5,860 bases of DNA from Arenimonas sp. (GCA_003497545.1 DNNT01000118.1:1-5860), one strand, 5' to 3'; shown: positions 1 through 5,860, counted from the first letter of the stretch. Notes: a model not told the origin generated them from the letters alone. Numbers and translations: made by a program.

Positions 1-174
1 CGCACCACGCTGGTCATCGCCCACCGCCTGTCCACGGTGGAACACGCCGACCAGGTACTGGTGCTCGACGGCGGCAAGCTGGTGGAGCAGGGCACGCACG
101 CGCAGCTGCTGGCGCGCGGCGGCCTGTATGCCCACCTGCACCGCATGCAGTTCCGCGAGTCGGAGGCCGGGTGA
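1..174 (+). CDS. msbA: Lipid A export ABC transporter, MsbA-type (C-terminal fragment)
   Basis: Only the last 57 codons and the TGA stop are in the window; the gene begins upstream. The fragment opens with [13 protein letters not shown], the end of an ABC nucleotide-binding domain: the histidine at fragment residue 8 is the switch (H-loop) histidine that senses the ATP gamma-phosphate. It continues with the usual [17 protein letters not shown] strand-turn and ends in a short amphipathic tail ([10 protein letters not shown]), as ABC exporters do. These motifs alone only say exporter-type ABC ATPase. The identification as MsbA, the inner-membrane flippase for core-lipid A, rests on the directly overlapping lpxK, since msbA-lpxK is a classic gene pair. 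The stop codon overlaps the lpxK GTG start (GTGA), so translation is probably coupled. Another ABC exporter of the same subfamily cannot be excluded from 57 residues. Confidence 0.88.
   Translation, partial: RTTLVIAHRLSTVEHADQVLVLDGGKLVEQGTHAQLLARGGLYAHLHRMQFRESEAG
162..166 (+). promoter_or_regulatory. Ribosome binding site for lpxK
   Basis: A GGAGG lies inside the last codons of msbA, four bases before the GTG at 171. The spacer is slightly short, but this is the best Shine-Dalgarno match in the area and it supports GTG 171 as the lpxK start. An ATG further upstream at 128 is in another frame. Confidence 0.55.
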
Positions 175-1163
175 AAGCCGCGCTGGAGCACTGGCTGCTG
201 CGGCGCTGGTACGGCGGCGTGGCGCCGGGGCCCGGGCTGCGTGTGCTGTCGCTGGTTTACCGCGGGCTGCTGGCGCTGCGCGCCGCCCTGTACCGGCGCG
301 GGCTGCGCCGCGTGCACCGGCTGCGGGTGCCGGTGCTGGTGGTGGGCAACCTGGTGGCCGGCGGCAGTGGCAAGACCCCGCTCACCATCGCCCTGGCGCA
401 CGCGCTGGCCGAACGCGGCTGGCGGCCCGGCATCGTCAGCCGTGGCTACGGCCGCCGTTCGCAGGAGCCGGTGCGGGTCACGCCGCACCTCCCGCCCGAA
501 GTCTGCGGCGACGAGCCGCTGCTCATCGCCCGCCGCACCGGCCTGCCGGTGTTCGTCGACAACGACCGCGTCGCCGGCGCGCGCCGGCTGGTGGCCGAAG
601 GCTGCAACCTGGTGATCGCCGACGACGGGCTGCAACATGTGCGCCTGGGTCGCGACCTCGAGATCGAAGTGGTGGACGGGCACCGCCGCCACGGCAACGG
701 CCGGCTGCTGCCGGCGGGTCCGCTGCGCGAGCTGCCGGGCCGGCGGGTGGATTTCCGGGTGGTGAACGGCGGCGCGGCGGGCGAGGGCGAATGGCCCATG
801 CGCCTGCGCCTGGGCGAGGCCGAGCCGCTGGACGGCGGCGCTTCGCGCCCGTTGGCCGTGTTCGCGCCGGGCCCGGTGCACGCGCTGGCCGGCATCGGCA
901 ATCCCGGGCGCTTCTTCGCCTCGCTGCGCGAGGCCGGCCTGCAGGTGCACGAACACCCCTTTCCCGACCACCACGCCTTCCTGGCCGCCGACCTGCGCTT
1001 CAGCCCGCCGCTGCCGCTGCTGATGACCGAGAAGGACGCGGTGAAATGCGTCGATTTTTCCCTGGCCAATGCCTGGTTCGTGCCGGTGTCGGCGGAATTG
1101 CCCGCCGGCCTGCTCGACGCGATCGCCGAACGCCTGGCCGAATGGAGTCCCGTGAATGGCTGA
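171..1163 (+). CDS. lpxK: Tetraacyldisaccharide 4'-kinase (lipid A kinase) LpxK
   Basis: The 330-residue product phosphorylates the 4' position of the tetraacyl disaccharide-1-phosphate to give lipid IVA, using ATP on the inner face of the inner membrane. Family marks are all visible: a hydrophobic/basic N-terminal helix (about residues 22-45) that would anchor the protein to the membrane; the P-loop AGGSGKTP at 63-70 in the typical context [19 protein letters not shown] at 90-94; GDEP at 113-116; the Walker-B-like DDGLQH at 151-156; FPDHHAF at 264-270 and MTEKDAVK at 285-292. Length is normal for the family (about 325-345). The GTG start is chosen because it follows a GGAGG, overlaps the msbA stop by the GTGA arrangement and gives the expected N-terminus. 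The 3' end overlaps kdsB by eight bases. Its product is the acceptor for Kdo, which the next gene's product activates. Confidence 0.97.
   Translation: MKAALEHWLLRRWYGGVAPGPGLRVLSLVYRGLLALRAALYRRGLRRVHRLRVPVLVVGNLVAGGSGKTPLTIALAHALAERGWRPGIVSRGYGRRSQEPVRVTPHLPPEVCGDEPLLIARRTGLPVFVDNDRVAGARRLVAEGCNLVIADDGLQHVRLGRDLEIEVVDGHRRHGNGRLLPAGPLRELPGRRVDFRVVNGGAAGEGEWPMRLRLGEAEPLDGGASRPLAVFAPGPVHALAGIGNPGRFFASLREAGLQVHEHPFPDHHAFLAADLRFSPPLPLLMTEKDAVKCVDFSLANAWFVPVSAELPAGLLDAIAERLAEWSPVNG
1144..1147 (+). promoter_or_regulatory. Ribosome binding site for kdsB
   Basis: GGAG within the last codons of lpxK, eight bases before the ATG at 1156. Good spacing supports this ATG as the kdsB start, and its position inside lpxK suggests that the two genes are translated from one transcript. 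Confidence 0.55.
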
Positions 1164-1929
1164 GCCCGATTTCATCGTCGCCATCCCCGCGCGTTTCGGC
1201 GCCTCGCGCCTGCCCGGCAAGCCGCTGCGCCTGATCGCCGGCATGCCGATGGTGGTGCACGTGGCGCGCCGCGCCCTGGCCGCCGGCGCCCGCGCGGTGG
1301 TCGTGGCCACCGACGACGTCCGCATCGCCGAGGCCCTGCGCGGCGAAGCGTTGACCGTGTGCATGACCCGCGCCGACCACGCCTCCGGCACCGACCGCCT
1401 GGCCGAATGCGCCGACCAGTTGGGCTGGGCCGACGACACCATCGTGGTGAACCTGCAGGGCGACGAACCCTTCGCCCCGCCCGAGGGTATCCGCGCCGTG
1501 GCCGAAGTGCTGGCCTCCGGCACCGCCGGCATGGCCACCCTGGCCGCGCCCATCGAAGACGCCGAAACCCTGTTCGACCCCAACGCCGTGAAGCTGGTGC
1601 GCGACCGTGCCGGGCACGCGCTGTACTTCAGCCGCGCGCCGATTCCCTGGCAGCGCGACCGCTTCGCCCGCGACCGCACCACGCTGGGGCCCGGGCCGGT
1701 GCTGCGCCACATCGGTATCTATGCCTACCGCGCCGGCTTCCTGCGCGAATTCACGCGCCTGCCGCCCGGCGAGCTGGAAACCCTGGAAGCGCTGGAGCAG
1801 CTGCGCGTGCTCGAGGCCGGCCACCGCATCGCCGTGGGCCTCACGCCCGTGCCGTTTCCGCCCGGCGTGGACACCGAGGCCGACCTGGCGCGGGCGGAGG
1901 CCCGTTTTCTGGCGGATACTTCACTTTAG
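1156..1929 (+). CDS. kdsB: 3-deoxy-manno-octulosonate cytidylyltransferase (CMP-Kdo synthetase)
   Basis: The enzyme couples CTP and Kdo to CMP-Kdo plus pyrophosphate in the cytoplasm, the activated sugar that Kdo transferase adds to lipid IVA. The 257-residue protein (E. coli KdsB is about 248) shows the whole family signature: [16 protein letters not shown] at residues 9-24 (nucleotide-binding loop), ATDD at 51-54, [10 protein letters not shown] at 75-84, [10 protein letters not shown] at 97-106, YFSRAPIPW at 157-165, HIGIYAYR at 185-192 and [11 protein letters not shown] at 207-217. Asp103 (in GDEP) and Asp239 (in PGVDT) match the two magnesium-binding aspartates known in the family. The start is set by a GGAG eight bases upstream and by the eight-base overlap with lpxK. 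The gene ends in TAG; its last 40 bases contain a small hairpin with a T-tract (listed separately). No Trm112/YcaR-type gene lies between lpxK and kdsB. Confidence 0.98.
   Translation: MAEPDFIVAIPARFGASRLPGKPLRLIAGMPMVVHVARRALAAGARAVVVATDDVRIAEALRGEALTVCMTRADHASGTDRLAECADQLGWADDTIVVNLQGDEPFAPPEGIRAVAEVLASGTAGMATLAAPIEDAETLFDPNAVKLVRDRAGHALYFSRAPIPWQRDRFARDRTTLGPGPVLRHIGIYAYRAGFLREFTRLPPGELETLEALEQLRVLEAGHRIAVGLTPVPFPPGVDTEADLARAEARFLADTSL
1891..1910 (+). terminator. Weak terminator-like hairpin at the end of kdsB
   Basis: CGGGC (1891-1895), loop GGAG (1896-1899) and GCCCG (1900-1904) form a perfect five-pair all-GC stem, followed at once by TTTTCT (1905-1910). This resembles a short intrinsic terminator or pause site, but the stem is short, the T-tract has only four Ts in a row, and the whole element lies within kdsB codons, so it may be chance in GC-rich coding sequence. 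If active, it would reduce transcription into the phosphatase gene. Confidence 0.2.
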
Positions 1930-1931
1930 GA
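1928..1931 (+). promoter_or_regulatory. Possible ribosome binding site for the phosphatase gene
   Basis: AGGA overlaps the kdsB TAG stop and lies 15 bases before the proposed TTG start at 1947. This spacing is longer than ideal, so the site is weak support; it is the only purine-rich SD-like string in the short gap. Confidence 0.3.
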
Positions 1932-1946
1932 ACGTTTTTTAAACCA

Positions 1947-2408
1947 TTGAATATATTGTTTGTTTGCATGGGCAACATCTGTCGTTCGCCCCTGCTGGAG
2001 GGTTGGGCGGCGCACCTGCGCGCGCAGTCCCCCGTGGCGTATTCGGTGGATTCGGCCGGCACCGGCGGCTGGCATGCCGGGCAGCCGCCCGACCCGCGCG
2101 CCATTGCCGCGGCCCAACGCGCCGGCGTCGACATCAGCGGCCAGCGCGCCCGCCAGCTGCAGTACGCCGACTTCCAGCGCTTCGACCTGGTGCTGTGCGC
2201 CGACCGCGACAACCTGGCGGCGGTGAAGTCGCTGGCGCCCACGGCGGCGAAGGGCCGCATCGCCCTGGTGCTGGACTGGAGCGGGGTGAAGCGCAACGGC
2301 GAGGTGCCGGACCCGTATTACGGCGACACCCGCGATTTCGACCACGTCTGCGCGCTGGCGCGTGAGGCCGCCGACGGCTTGCTGCGGCGTTTGGCCAGGG
2401 AGGCATAA
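1947..2408 (+). CDS. Low-molecular-weight protein tyrosine phosphatase
   Basis: The 153-residue cytoplasmic enzyme removes phosphate from phosphotyrosine in proteins. The family P-loop C-x5-R-S is seen as VCMGNICRS at residues 6-14, with nucleophile Cys7, Arg13 and a second loop Cys12 that in relatives forms a protective disulfide. The general acid is Asp122 in VPDPYYG (120-126). Ile11 occupies the place where the arginine phosphatase YwlE has Thr, so tyrosine specificity is more likely. The DPYYG motif resembles the eukaryote-like class more than the Wzb class that partners capsule tyrosine kinases, and no kinase gene is next to it. Start: TTG at 1947 gives MNILFVCMGN, the usual N-terminus; the first ATG (1968) would delete the catalytic Cys, and no ATG or GTG lies suitably upstream. 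The first codons (AAT ATA TTG TTT GTT) are strikingly AT-rich for this genome. It follows kdsB after 17 bases; a role in regulating envelope polysaccharide is only inferred from context. Confidence 0.93.
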   Translation: MNILFVCMGNICRSPLLEGWAAHLRAQSPVAYSVDSAGTGGWHAGQPPDPRAIAAAQRAGVDISGQRARQLQYADFQRFDLVLCADRDNLAAVKSLAPTAAKGRIALVLDWSGVKRNGEVPDPYYGDTRDFDHVCALAREAADGLLRRLAREA

Positions 2409-2409
2409 T
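2379..2409 (+). promoter_or_regulatory. Candidate sigma70-type promoter before the thioredoxin-NHL gene
   Basis: CATAAT at 2404-2409 matches five of six bases of the -10 consensus and spans the phosphatase TAA stop. The best -35 candidate is TTGCTG (2379-2384), three of six matches with a long 19-base spacer. Transcription would start near 2416, about 20 bases before the ATG at 2437. The -10 is striking in such GC-rich DNA, but the -35 is poor, so this is a weak prediction. Confidence 0.22.
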
Positions 2410-2436
2410 GCCTTCGTTCCCCTGGACAGCCCCCGC

Positions 2437-3858
2437 ATGAATCCAGCCCTGGTCGCCGCCCCCGAACTGCAGCCCAGCCTGCAGTGGCTCAACGCCACGC
2501 CGCAGCGCATCGAAGCGCAGCGCGGGCGCGTGCTGGCCCTGGTGTTCTGGAACGCCGCTTCGGCCTATTGCCACACGCTGCTCGAAGACCTGGTGCGGCT
2601 GCAGGCGCGTTTCCCGGTGGGCCTGTCGCTGCTGGGCATCCACCAGCCGAAGTTCGATTCCGAGCTCGACGGCCGGCTGGTGCTCAAGGCCGTGAACCGC
2701 CTGGGCCTGCCGTTTCCGGTGGCCAACGACCGCGGCTGGACCACCTGGCAGCACTACGGCATCCAGGGTTGGCCCTCGGTGGCGCTGATCGACACCCGCG
2801 GCCGCCTTCGCCAGGTGTTCACGGGCGACGACCAGTCCGGCGCCATCGACGCGGCCGTGCAGGGCCTGATCGACGAAGTCGGCGGCGCCGTGGTGCCGGG
2901 TGAACCGACCCGCCGCACCGGCGCCGAACCGCGCCTGCCGCTGGCGTTCCCGTCGGGCCTGGCCGTGGGCGAAAACCACCTGTACGTCGCCGACACCGGC
3001 CACCACCGCATCCTCGAATGCACCCATTCGGGCCGCGTGCTGCGTGAGTTCGGCACCGGCCACGGCGATCTGGTGGACGGCGCGCCGGAAGACGCCGCCT
3101 TCCGCCTGCCGCGCGGCCTGTGCCTGGTGCGCGAATCGCTGTACGTGGCCGACACCGGCAACCACGCCCTGCGCCGCATCCGCCTGCTCGACGGCGTGGT
3201 GGAAACCCTGCTCGGCAACGGCCGCGCCGGCCCCGTGCGCGAAGGCAGCGGCAAGGCCGCCGAGCTTCCGCTCAACCAGCCCTGGGGCGTGGTCGGCACG
3301 CTCGACCGCATCTACATCGCCATGGCCGGCACCAACCAGATATGGGAATACGAGCTTGGCGGGGCGAAGTTGCGCCGCGTGGCCGGTTCGGGCGAGCTGG
3401 GCATCGCCGACGGCCCCGCCGCCAGCGCCATGTTCGCGCACCCGGCCGGCCTGGCCCAGGTTCAGCAGACGCTCTACGTCGCCGACGCCGCCAGCTCCGC
3501 CATCCGCAGCCTGCAGGTGGCCCAGGGCCAGGTGCAGACGCTGGTGGGGCAGGGCCTGTACGAATTCGGCGACGAGGACGGGCAGCGCCGCGAGGCCCGC
3601 CTGCAGTTCCCGCAGGCCATCGCGCTGGACCCGAACAGCCCGGTGCTGTGGATCGCCGACAGCTACAACGGCAGCCTGCGCCGGCTCCGCCTGGGCGGCG
3701 GCGACGTGGCCACCCACCCGCTGTCGCACGCGCTCGAACAGCCCGCCGCGCTGGCTACCGGCCCGGGTTCGCTGTGGATCGCCAACACCGGCGCGCACGA
3801 GGTGCTGCGCTACGACCTGGGCAACGGCAAGCTGGCCCGCCTGCCGATCGGCGAATGA
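2437..3858 (+). CDS. Thioredoxin-like domain / six-NHL-repeat protein (NHLRC2-like architecture), function unknown
   Basis: The 473-residue protein has two parts. Residues about 14-150 look like a thioredoxin fold: a strand ending in VFWNAASAYC (36-45), a helix HTLLEDLVRL, a GLSLLGIHQP strand, and GWPSVALID (111-119) with the cis-proline (Pro113) of the fold. Aligned on FW, Ser42 takes the place of the first redox cysteine and Cys45 that of the second. Residues about 167-473 contain six NHL repeats starting near 167, 223, 278, 334, 390 and 434, marked by P-x-G-(L/I)-A starts and LYVADTG / LWIAD strands; this predicts a six-bladed beta-propeller, probably for binding protein or another ligand. 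No signal peptide or membrane segment is seen, so it is likely cytoplasmic. The same domain order occurs in animal NHLRC2, whose exact activity is not settled; the C-terminal domain of NHLRC2 seems missing. Start: the ATG at 2437 precedes the fold directly, although its Shine-Dalgarno is poor (only TGGA about 11 bases upstream). The stop overlaps the uvrC start. Confidence 0.88.
   Translation: MNPALVAAPELQPSLQWLNATPQRIEAQRGRVLALVFWNAASAYCHTLLEDLVRLQARFPVGLSLLGIHQPKFDSELDGRLVLKAVNRLGLPFPVANDRGWTTWQHYGIQGWPSVALIDTRGRLRQVFTGDDQSGAIDAAVQGLIDEVGGAVVPGEPTRRTGAEPRLPLAFPSGLAVGENHLYVADTGHHRILECTHSGRVLREFGTGHGDLVDGAPEDAAFRLPRGLCLVRESLYVADTGNHALRRIRLLDGVVETLLGNGRAGPVREGSGKAAELPLNQPWGVVGTLDRIYIAMAGTNQIWEYELGGAKLRRVAGSGELGIADGPAASAMFAHPAGLAQVQQTLYVADAASSAIRSLQVAQGQVQTLVGQGLYEFGDEDGQRREARLQFPQAIALDPNSPVLWIADSYNGSLRRLRLGGGDVATHPLSHALEQPAALATGPGSLWIANTGAHEVLRYDLGNGKLARLPIGE
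2935..3855 (+). repeat. Six tandem NHL-repeat coding units (about 168 bases each)
   Basis: Units begin near 2935, 3103, 3268, 3436, 3604 and 3736, with spacings of 56, 55, 56, 56 and 44 codons; the last two are shorter, lacking the long G-x-G-x-x-G-x-x-D-G outer loop. The similarity is mainly at protein level. The clearest DNA match is 2981-3000 with 3140-3159 (TGTACGTCGCCGACACCGGC against the same with one change), encoding LYVADTG in units one and two. Confidence 0.8.
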
Positions 3859-5696
3859 CCGAGCCCGCCGGTGACGCCGCCGGTTTCGACGGCAAGGCCT
3901 TCGTCCGCAAGCTGACGCCGGCGCCCGGCGTCTACCGCATGCTGGGCGCCGACGGCACCGTGCTCTACGTCGGCAAGGCGGCGTCGCTGAAGAAGCGCGT
4001 GGCCAGCTATTTCCTCAAGGAACAGCCCTCGCGGCGCATCGCCTTGATGGTGGCGCAGATCGCCAACATCGAGGTCACGGTGACACGCACCGAGAGCGAG
4101 GCGCTGATCCTGGAGAACCAGCTGATCAAGTCGCTGCGGCCGCGCTACAACGTGCTGCTGCGCGACGACAAGAGTTACCCGCAGATCCTGCTCACCGACG
4201 AAACCTGGCCGCGCCTGGCCTACCACCGCGGGCCGCGTTCGCTGCCGGGACGCTACTTCGGGCCTTACCCCAGCTCGGGCGCGGTGCGCGAGACGCTGGA
4301 CCTGATGTTCAAGCTGTTCAAGCTGCGCAGCTGCGAGGACAGCGTGTTCCGCAACCGCAGCCGGCCCTGCCTGCAGCACCAGATCGGTCGTTGCACGGCG
4401 CCTTGCGTGGGCCTGGTTCCGACCCGCGAATACGACGCCACGGTTCGGCGCGCCGTGCTGTTCCTGGAAGGCCGCAGCACCGAGCTGGTGGACGAGCTGG
4501 GCAAGGCCATGGAAGCCGCCGGCGCCCGGCTGGAATTCGAGCAGGCGGCCCAGCTGCGCGACCAGATCGCCGCCATCCGCCGCATCCAGGCCCGCCAGTA
4601 CGTCGAGGGCGAGCAGGTGGAGATGGACGTGCTGGCCTGCGTGCTCGACCAGGGTTTGGCCTGCGTGCTGCTGATGGCCTTCCGCAACGGCTTCAACCAG
4701 GGCACGCGCAGCTATTTCCCCAAGACCAACGGGGTGGAGTCGCCGGAAGAAGTGCTGGGCGCGTTCGTGGCCCAGCACTACCTCGAGCAGCGGCCGCCGC
4801 GCGAAATCGTGCTCAGCCACGCCATCCCCGACCAGGACCTGCTGCAGGAGGTGTTCACCGGCCAGGCCGGACGCAAAGTGGAGCTCAAGGCTTCGGTGCG
4901 CGGCGAACGCGCGCGTTACCTGGACATCGCCCGCCAGAACGCCGCCCTGGCGCTGGCCACCGAGATCGGCAGCAGTGCCAGCCAGCGCGCCCGCCTGCTG
5001 TCGCTGCAGGAACTGCTGGAATTGCCGGAGCCGCCAAAGCGCATCGAGTGTTTCGACATCAGCCACACCATGGGCGAAGCCACGGTGGCCTCCTGCGTGG
5101 TGTTCGACGCCGAAGGCCCCGTGCGCGGCCAGTACCGGCGCTTCAACATCAGCGGCATCGAACCGGGCGACGACTACGCCGCCATGCACCAGGCGCTGGA
5201 GCGGCGCTTCCGGCGCGGGGTGGAGGAGGGCGTGCTGCCCGACCTGCTGCTCATCGACGGCGGCGCCGGCCAGCTGGCCCAGGCACGAGCGGTACTCGAC
5301 GAGCTGGGCGTGCGTGGCGTGGCCATGGTGGGCGTGGCCAAGGGCGAGGCCCGCCGCGCCGGCCACGAAGCCCTGGTGCTGCCCGACGGCCGCGAACTGC
5401 GCCCCGGCGCCGCCTCGTCCGGCCTGCAGCTGGTGCAGCAGGTGCGCGACGAAGCCCACCGCTTCGCCATCACCGGGCATCGCGGCAAGCGCCAGAAAGC
5501 CCGCGAAACCAGCCGCCTCGAGGACATCCCTGGCATCGGCCCGCGCCGGCGCGCCAGCCTGCTCAAGCACTTCGGCGGCCTGGTGGGCCTGAAGGCCGCG
5601 GGCGTCGAGGAAATCGCCCGGGTCGAGGGGGTCAATGCCGCGCTGGCGCAGCGGATCTACGCCGCGCTGCACGGACTTGAGCCACAATCGCCCTGA
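3855..5696 (+). CDS. uvrC: Excinuclease ABC subunit C (UvrC)
   Basis: UvrC makes both incisions, 3' and 5' of a lesion, in the UvrABC nucleotide excision repair complex. At 613 residues it matches E. coli UvrC (610). Domains in order: GIY-YIG nuclease at about 23-100 (PGVYRML 24-30, YVGKA 38-42, catalytic Glu87 in LENQLIK) for the 3' cut; a cysteine motif Cys160, Cys172, Cys180, Cys184; UVR domain at about 208-243 (LEFEQAAQLRDQI) that binds UvrB; RNase H-like nuclease at about 390-545 for the 5' cut, with Asp401 in CFDISH, Asp440 in GDDYA, Asp468 in LIDGG and His535 in RDEAHRFAI; and tandem helix-hairpin-helix DNA-binding motifs at about 555-607 (LEDIPGIGPRRR, EGVNAALAQ). The ATG at 3855 overlaps the stop of the thioredoxin-NHL gene (ATGA), so expression is probably coupled, as the region just upstream lacks a clear Shine-Dalgarno. 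No LexA-like box was seen. pgsA follows after 19 bases, a common uvrC-pgsA arrangement. Confidence 0.98.
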   Translation: MTEPAGDAAGFDGKAFVRKLTPAPGVYRMLGADGTVLYVGKAASLKKRVASYFLKEQPSRRIALMVAQIANIEVTVTRTESEALILENQLIKSLRPRYNVLLRDDKSYPQILLTDETWPRLAYHRGPRSLPGRYFGPYPSSGAVRETLDLMFKLFKLRSCEDSVFRNRSRPCLQHQIGRCTAPCVGLVPTREYDATVRRAVLFLEGRSTELVDELGKAMEAAGARLEFEQAAQLRDQIAAIRRIQARQYVEGEQVEMDVLACVLDQGLACVLLMAFRNGFNQGTRSYFPKTNGVESPEEVLGAFVAQHYLEQRPPREIVLSHAIPDQDLLQEVFTGQAGRKVELKASVRGERARYLDIARQNAALALATEIGSSASQRARLLSLQELLELPEPPKRIECFDISHTMGEATVASCVVFDAEGPVRGQYRRFNISGIEPGDDYAAMHQALERRFRRGVEEGVLPDLLLIDGGAGQLAQARAVLDELGVRGVAMVGVAKGEARRAGHEALVLPDGRELRPGAASSGLQLVQQVRDEAHRFAITGHRGKRQKARETSRLEDIPGIGPRRRASLLKHFGGLVGLKAAGVEEIARVEGVNAALAQRIYAALHGLEPQSP

Positions 5697-5715
5697 GCCC
5701 GCCCCCGGACGCCCG

Positions 5716-5860
5716 ATGACCCTGACCATCCCCACCATGCTCACCATCTTCCGGATCGTCCTGATCCCGGTGATGGTCATCGTGTTCTACCTGCCTTACG
5801 GCTGGACCAACATCGCCGCCGCGGCGGTGTTCATCCTGGGCGCGGTGACGGACTGGCTGG
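5716..5860 (+). CDS. pgsA: CDP-diacylglycerol-glycerol-3-phosphate 3-phosphatidyltransferase (N-terminal fragment)
   Basis: PgsA transfers the phosphatidyl group from CDP-diacylglycerol to glycerol-3-phosphate, the committed step to phosphatidylglycerol and cardiolipin, in the inner membrane. Only the first 48 codons lie in the window. They begin MTLTIPTMLTIFRIVLIPV and continue with FYLPYGW and a hydrophobic stretch, closely following the known bacterial PgsA start (IPT-LT-FR--LIP---FYLP). Two membrane segments are visible, at about residues 7-26 and 32-45. The fragment ends in TDWL, where Asp46 is the first aspartate of the D-x2-D-G-x2-A-R catalytic motif of CDP-alcohol phosphotransferases; the rest of the motif is beyond the edge. 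ATG 5716 is the natural start, 19 bases after the uvrC stop, with only a weak purine stretch (GGA near 5707) ahead of it. Probably cotranscribed with uvrC. Confidence 0.96.
   Translation, partial: MTLTIPTMLTIFRIVLIPVMVIVFYLPYGWTNIAAAAVFILGAVTDWL

Noticed and set aside
2362..2436. Upstream ATG (2362) for the thioredoxin-NHL gene
   Set aside because: It would add 25 residues without similarity to the fold, inside the phosphatase coding region; ATG 2437 is more plausible.
2134..3798. Long open frame of 554 codons on the minus strand
   Set aside because: It lies opposite the phosphatase and thioredoxin-NHL genes, its translation is Ala/Gly/His/Gln/Val-rich without recognisable domains, and long antisense frames are expected in very GC-rich coding DNA.
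3120..3854. Upstream extension of the uvrC frame
   Set aside because: The extra residues are Arg/Pro-rich and overlap the thioredoxin-NHL gene; UvrC homology and length fit the ATG at 3855.
2935..3855. Periodic sequence that could be taken for a DNA repeat array or CRISPR
   Set aside because: The period is about 168 bases, similarity is mostly at protein level, and the units are NHL repeats within one reading frame.
4391..5680. 429-codon frame on the plus strand inside uvrC
   Set aside because: Arg/Pro/Ala/Gly-rich translation typical of an out-of-frame reading of GC-rich DNA; the uvrC frame has all family motifs.
5677..5689. TTGAGC and CACAAT ahead of pgsA as a promoter
   Set aside because: TTGAGC (5677-5682) and CACAAT (5683-5688) are directly adjacent, so they cannot form a -35/-10 pair, and no good -35 is found 16-19 bases upstream of CACAAT.
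3810..5780. Long open frame of 656 codons on the minus strand opposite uvrC
   Set aside because: It mirrors uvrC codon structure, has biased composition with no motif, and runs through both gene borders; a compositional shadow.

Overview
The window is a dense, very GC-rich stretch of bacterial chromosome with every supported gene on the + strand and almost no intergenic DNA. The gene set (MsbA end, LpxK, KdsB, then UvrC and PgsA) is that of a Gram-negative bacterium that makes Kdo-lipid A. The GC content and the order msbA-lpxK-kdsB-phosphatase-X-uvrC-pgsA fit a gammaproteobacterium, most likely of the Xanthomonadales/Lysobacterales. That placement is an inference from synteny and composition, not from a database search.

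Positions 1-1929 are an envelope lipopolysaccharide block: the last 57 codons of an MsbA-type lipid A flippase, then lpxK (lipid A 4'-kinase, GTG start overlapping the msbA stop), then kdsB (CMP-Kdo synthetase, overlapping lpxK by 8 bases). LpxK makes lipid IVA, KdsB activates the Kdo that is added to it, and MsbA flips the finished core-lipid A across the inner membrane. The small Trm112/YcaR-type gene often found between lpxK and kdsB is absent.

Positions 1947-2408 encode a low-molecular-weight protein tyrosine phosphatase. It apparently starts at a TTG inside a short AT-rich island (11 G/C in 40 bases) that contrasts sharply with its surroundings. A small GC hairpin followed by TTTTCT lies just upstream, in the end of kdsB.

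Positions 2437-3858 encode the least understood protein here: an N-terminal thioredoxin-like domain fused to six NHL repeats (predicted six-bladed propeller), an architecture like animal NHLRC2. Its redox motif appears reduced to S-x-x-C. Its stop codon overlaps the start of uvrC (ATGA).

Positions 3855-5696 are a complete uvrC (nucleotide excision repair nuclease) carrying all expected catalytic residues and a four-cysteine motif. After a 19-base gap the window ends 48 codons into pgsA (phosphatidylglycerophosphate synthase). I found no RNA genes, mobile elements, CRISPR arrays or gene-free stretches over 300 bases. The region is mostly conserved core genome; the thioredoxin-NHL gene and the AT-rich start region of the phosphatase deserve the closest look.
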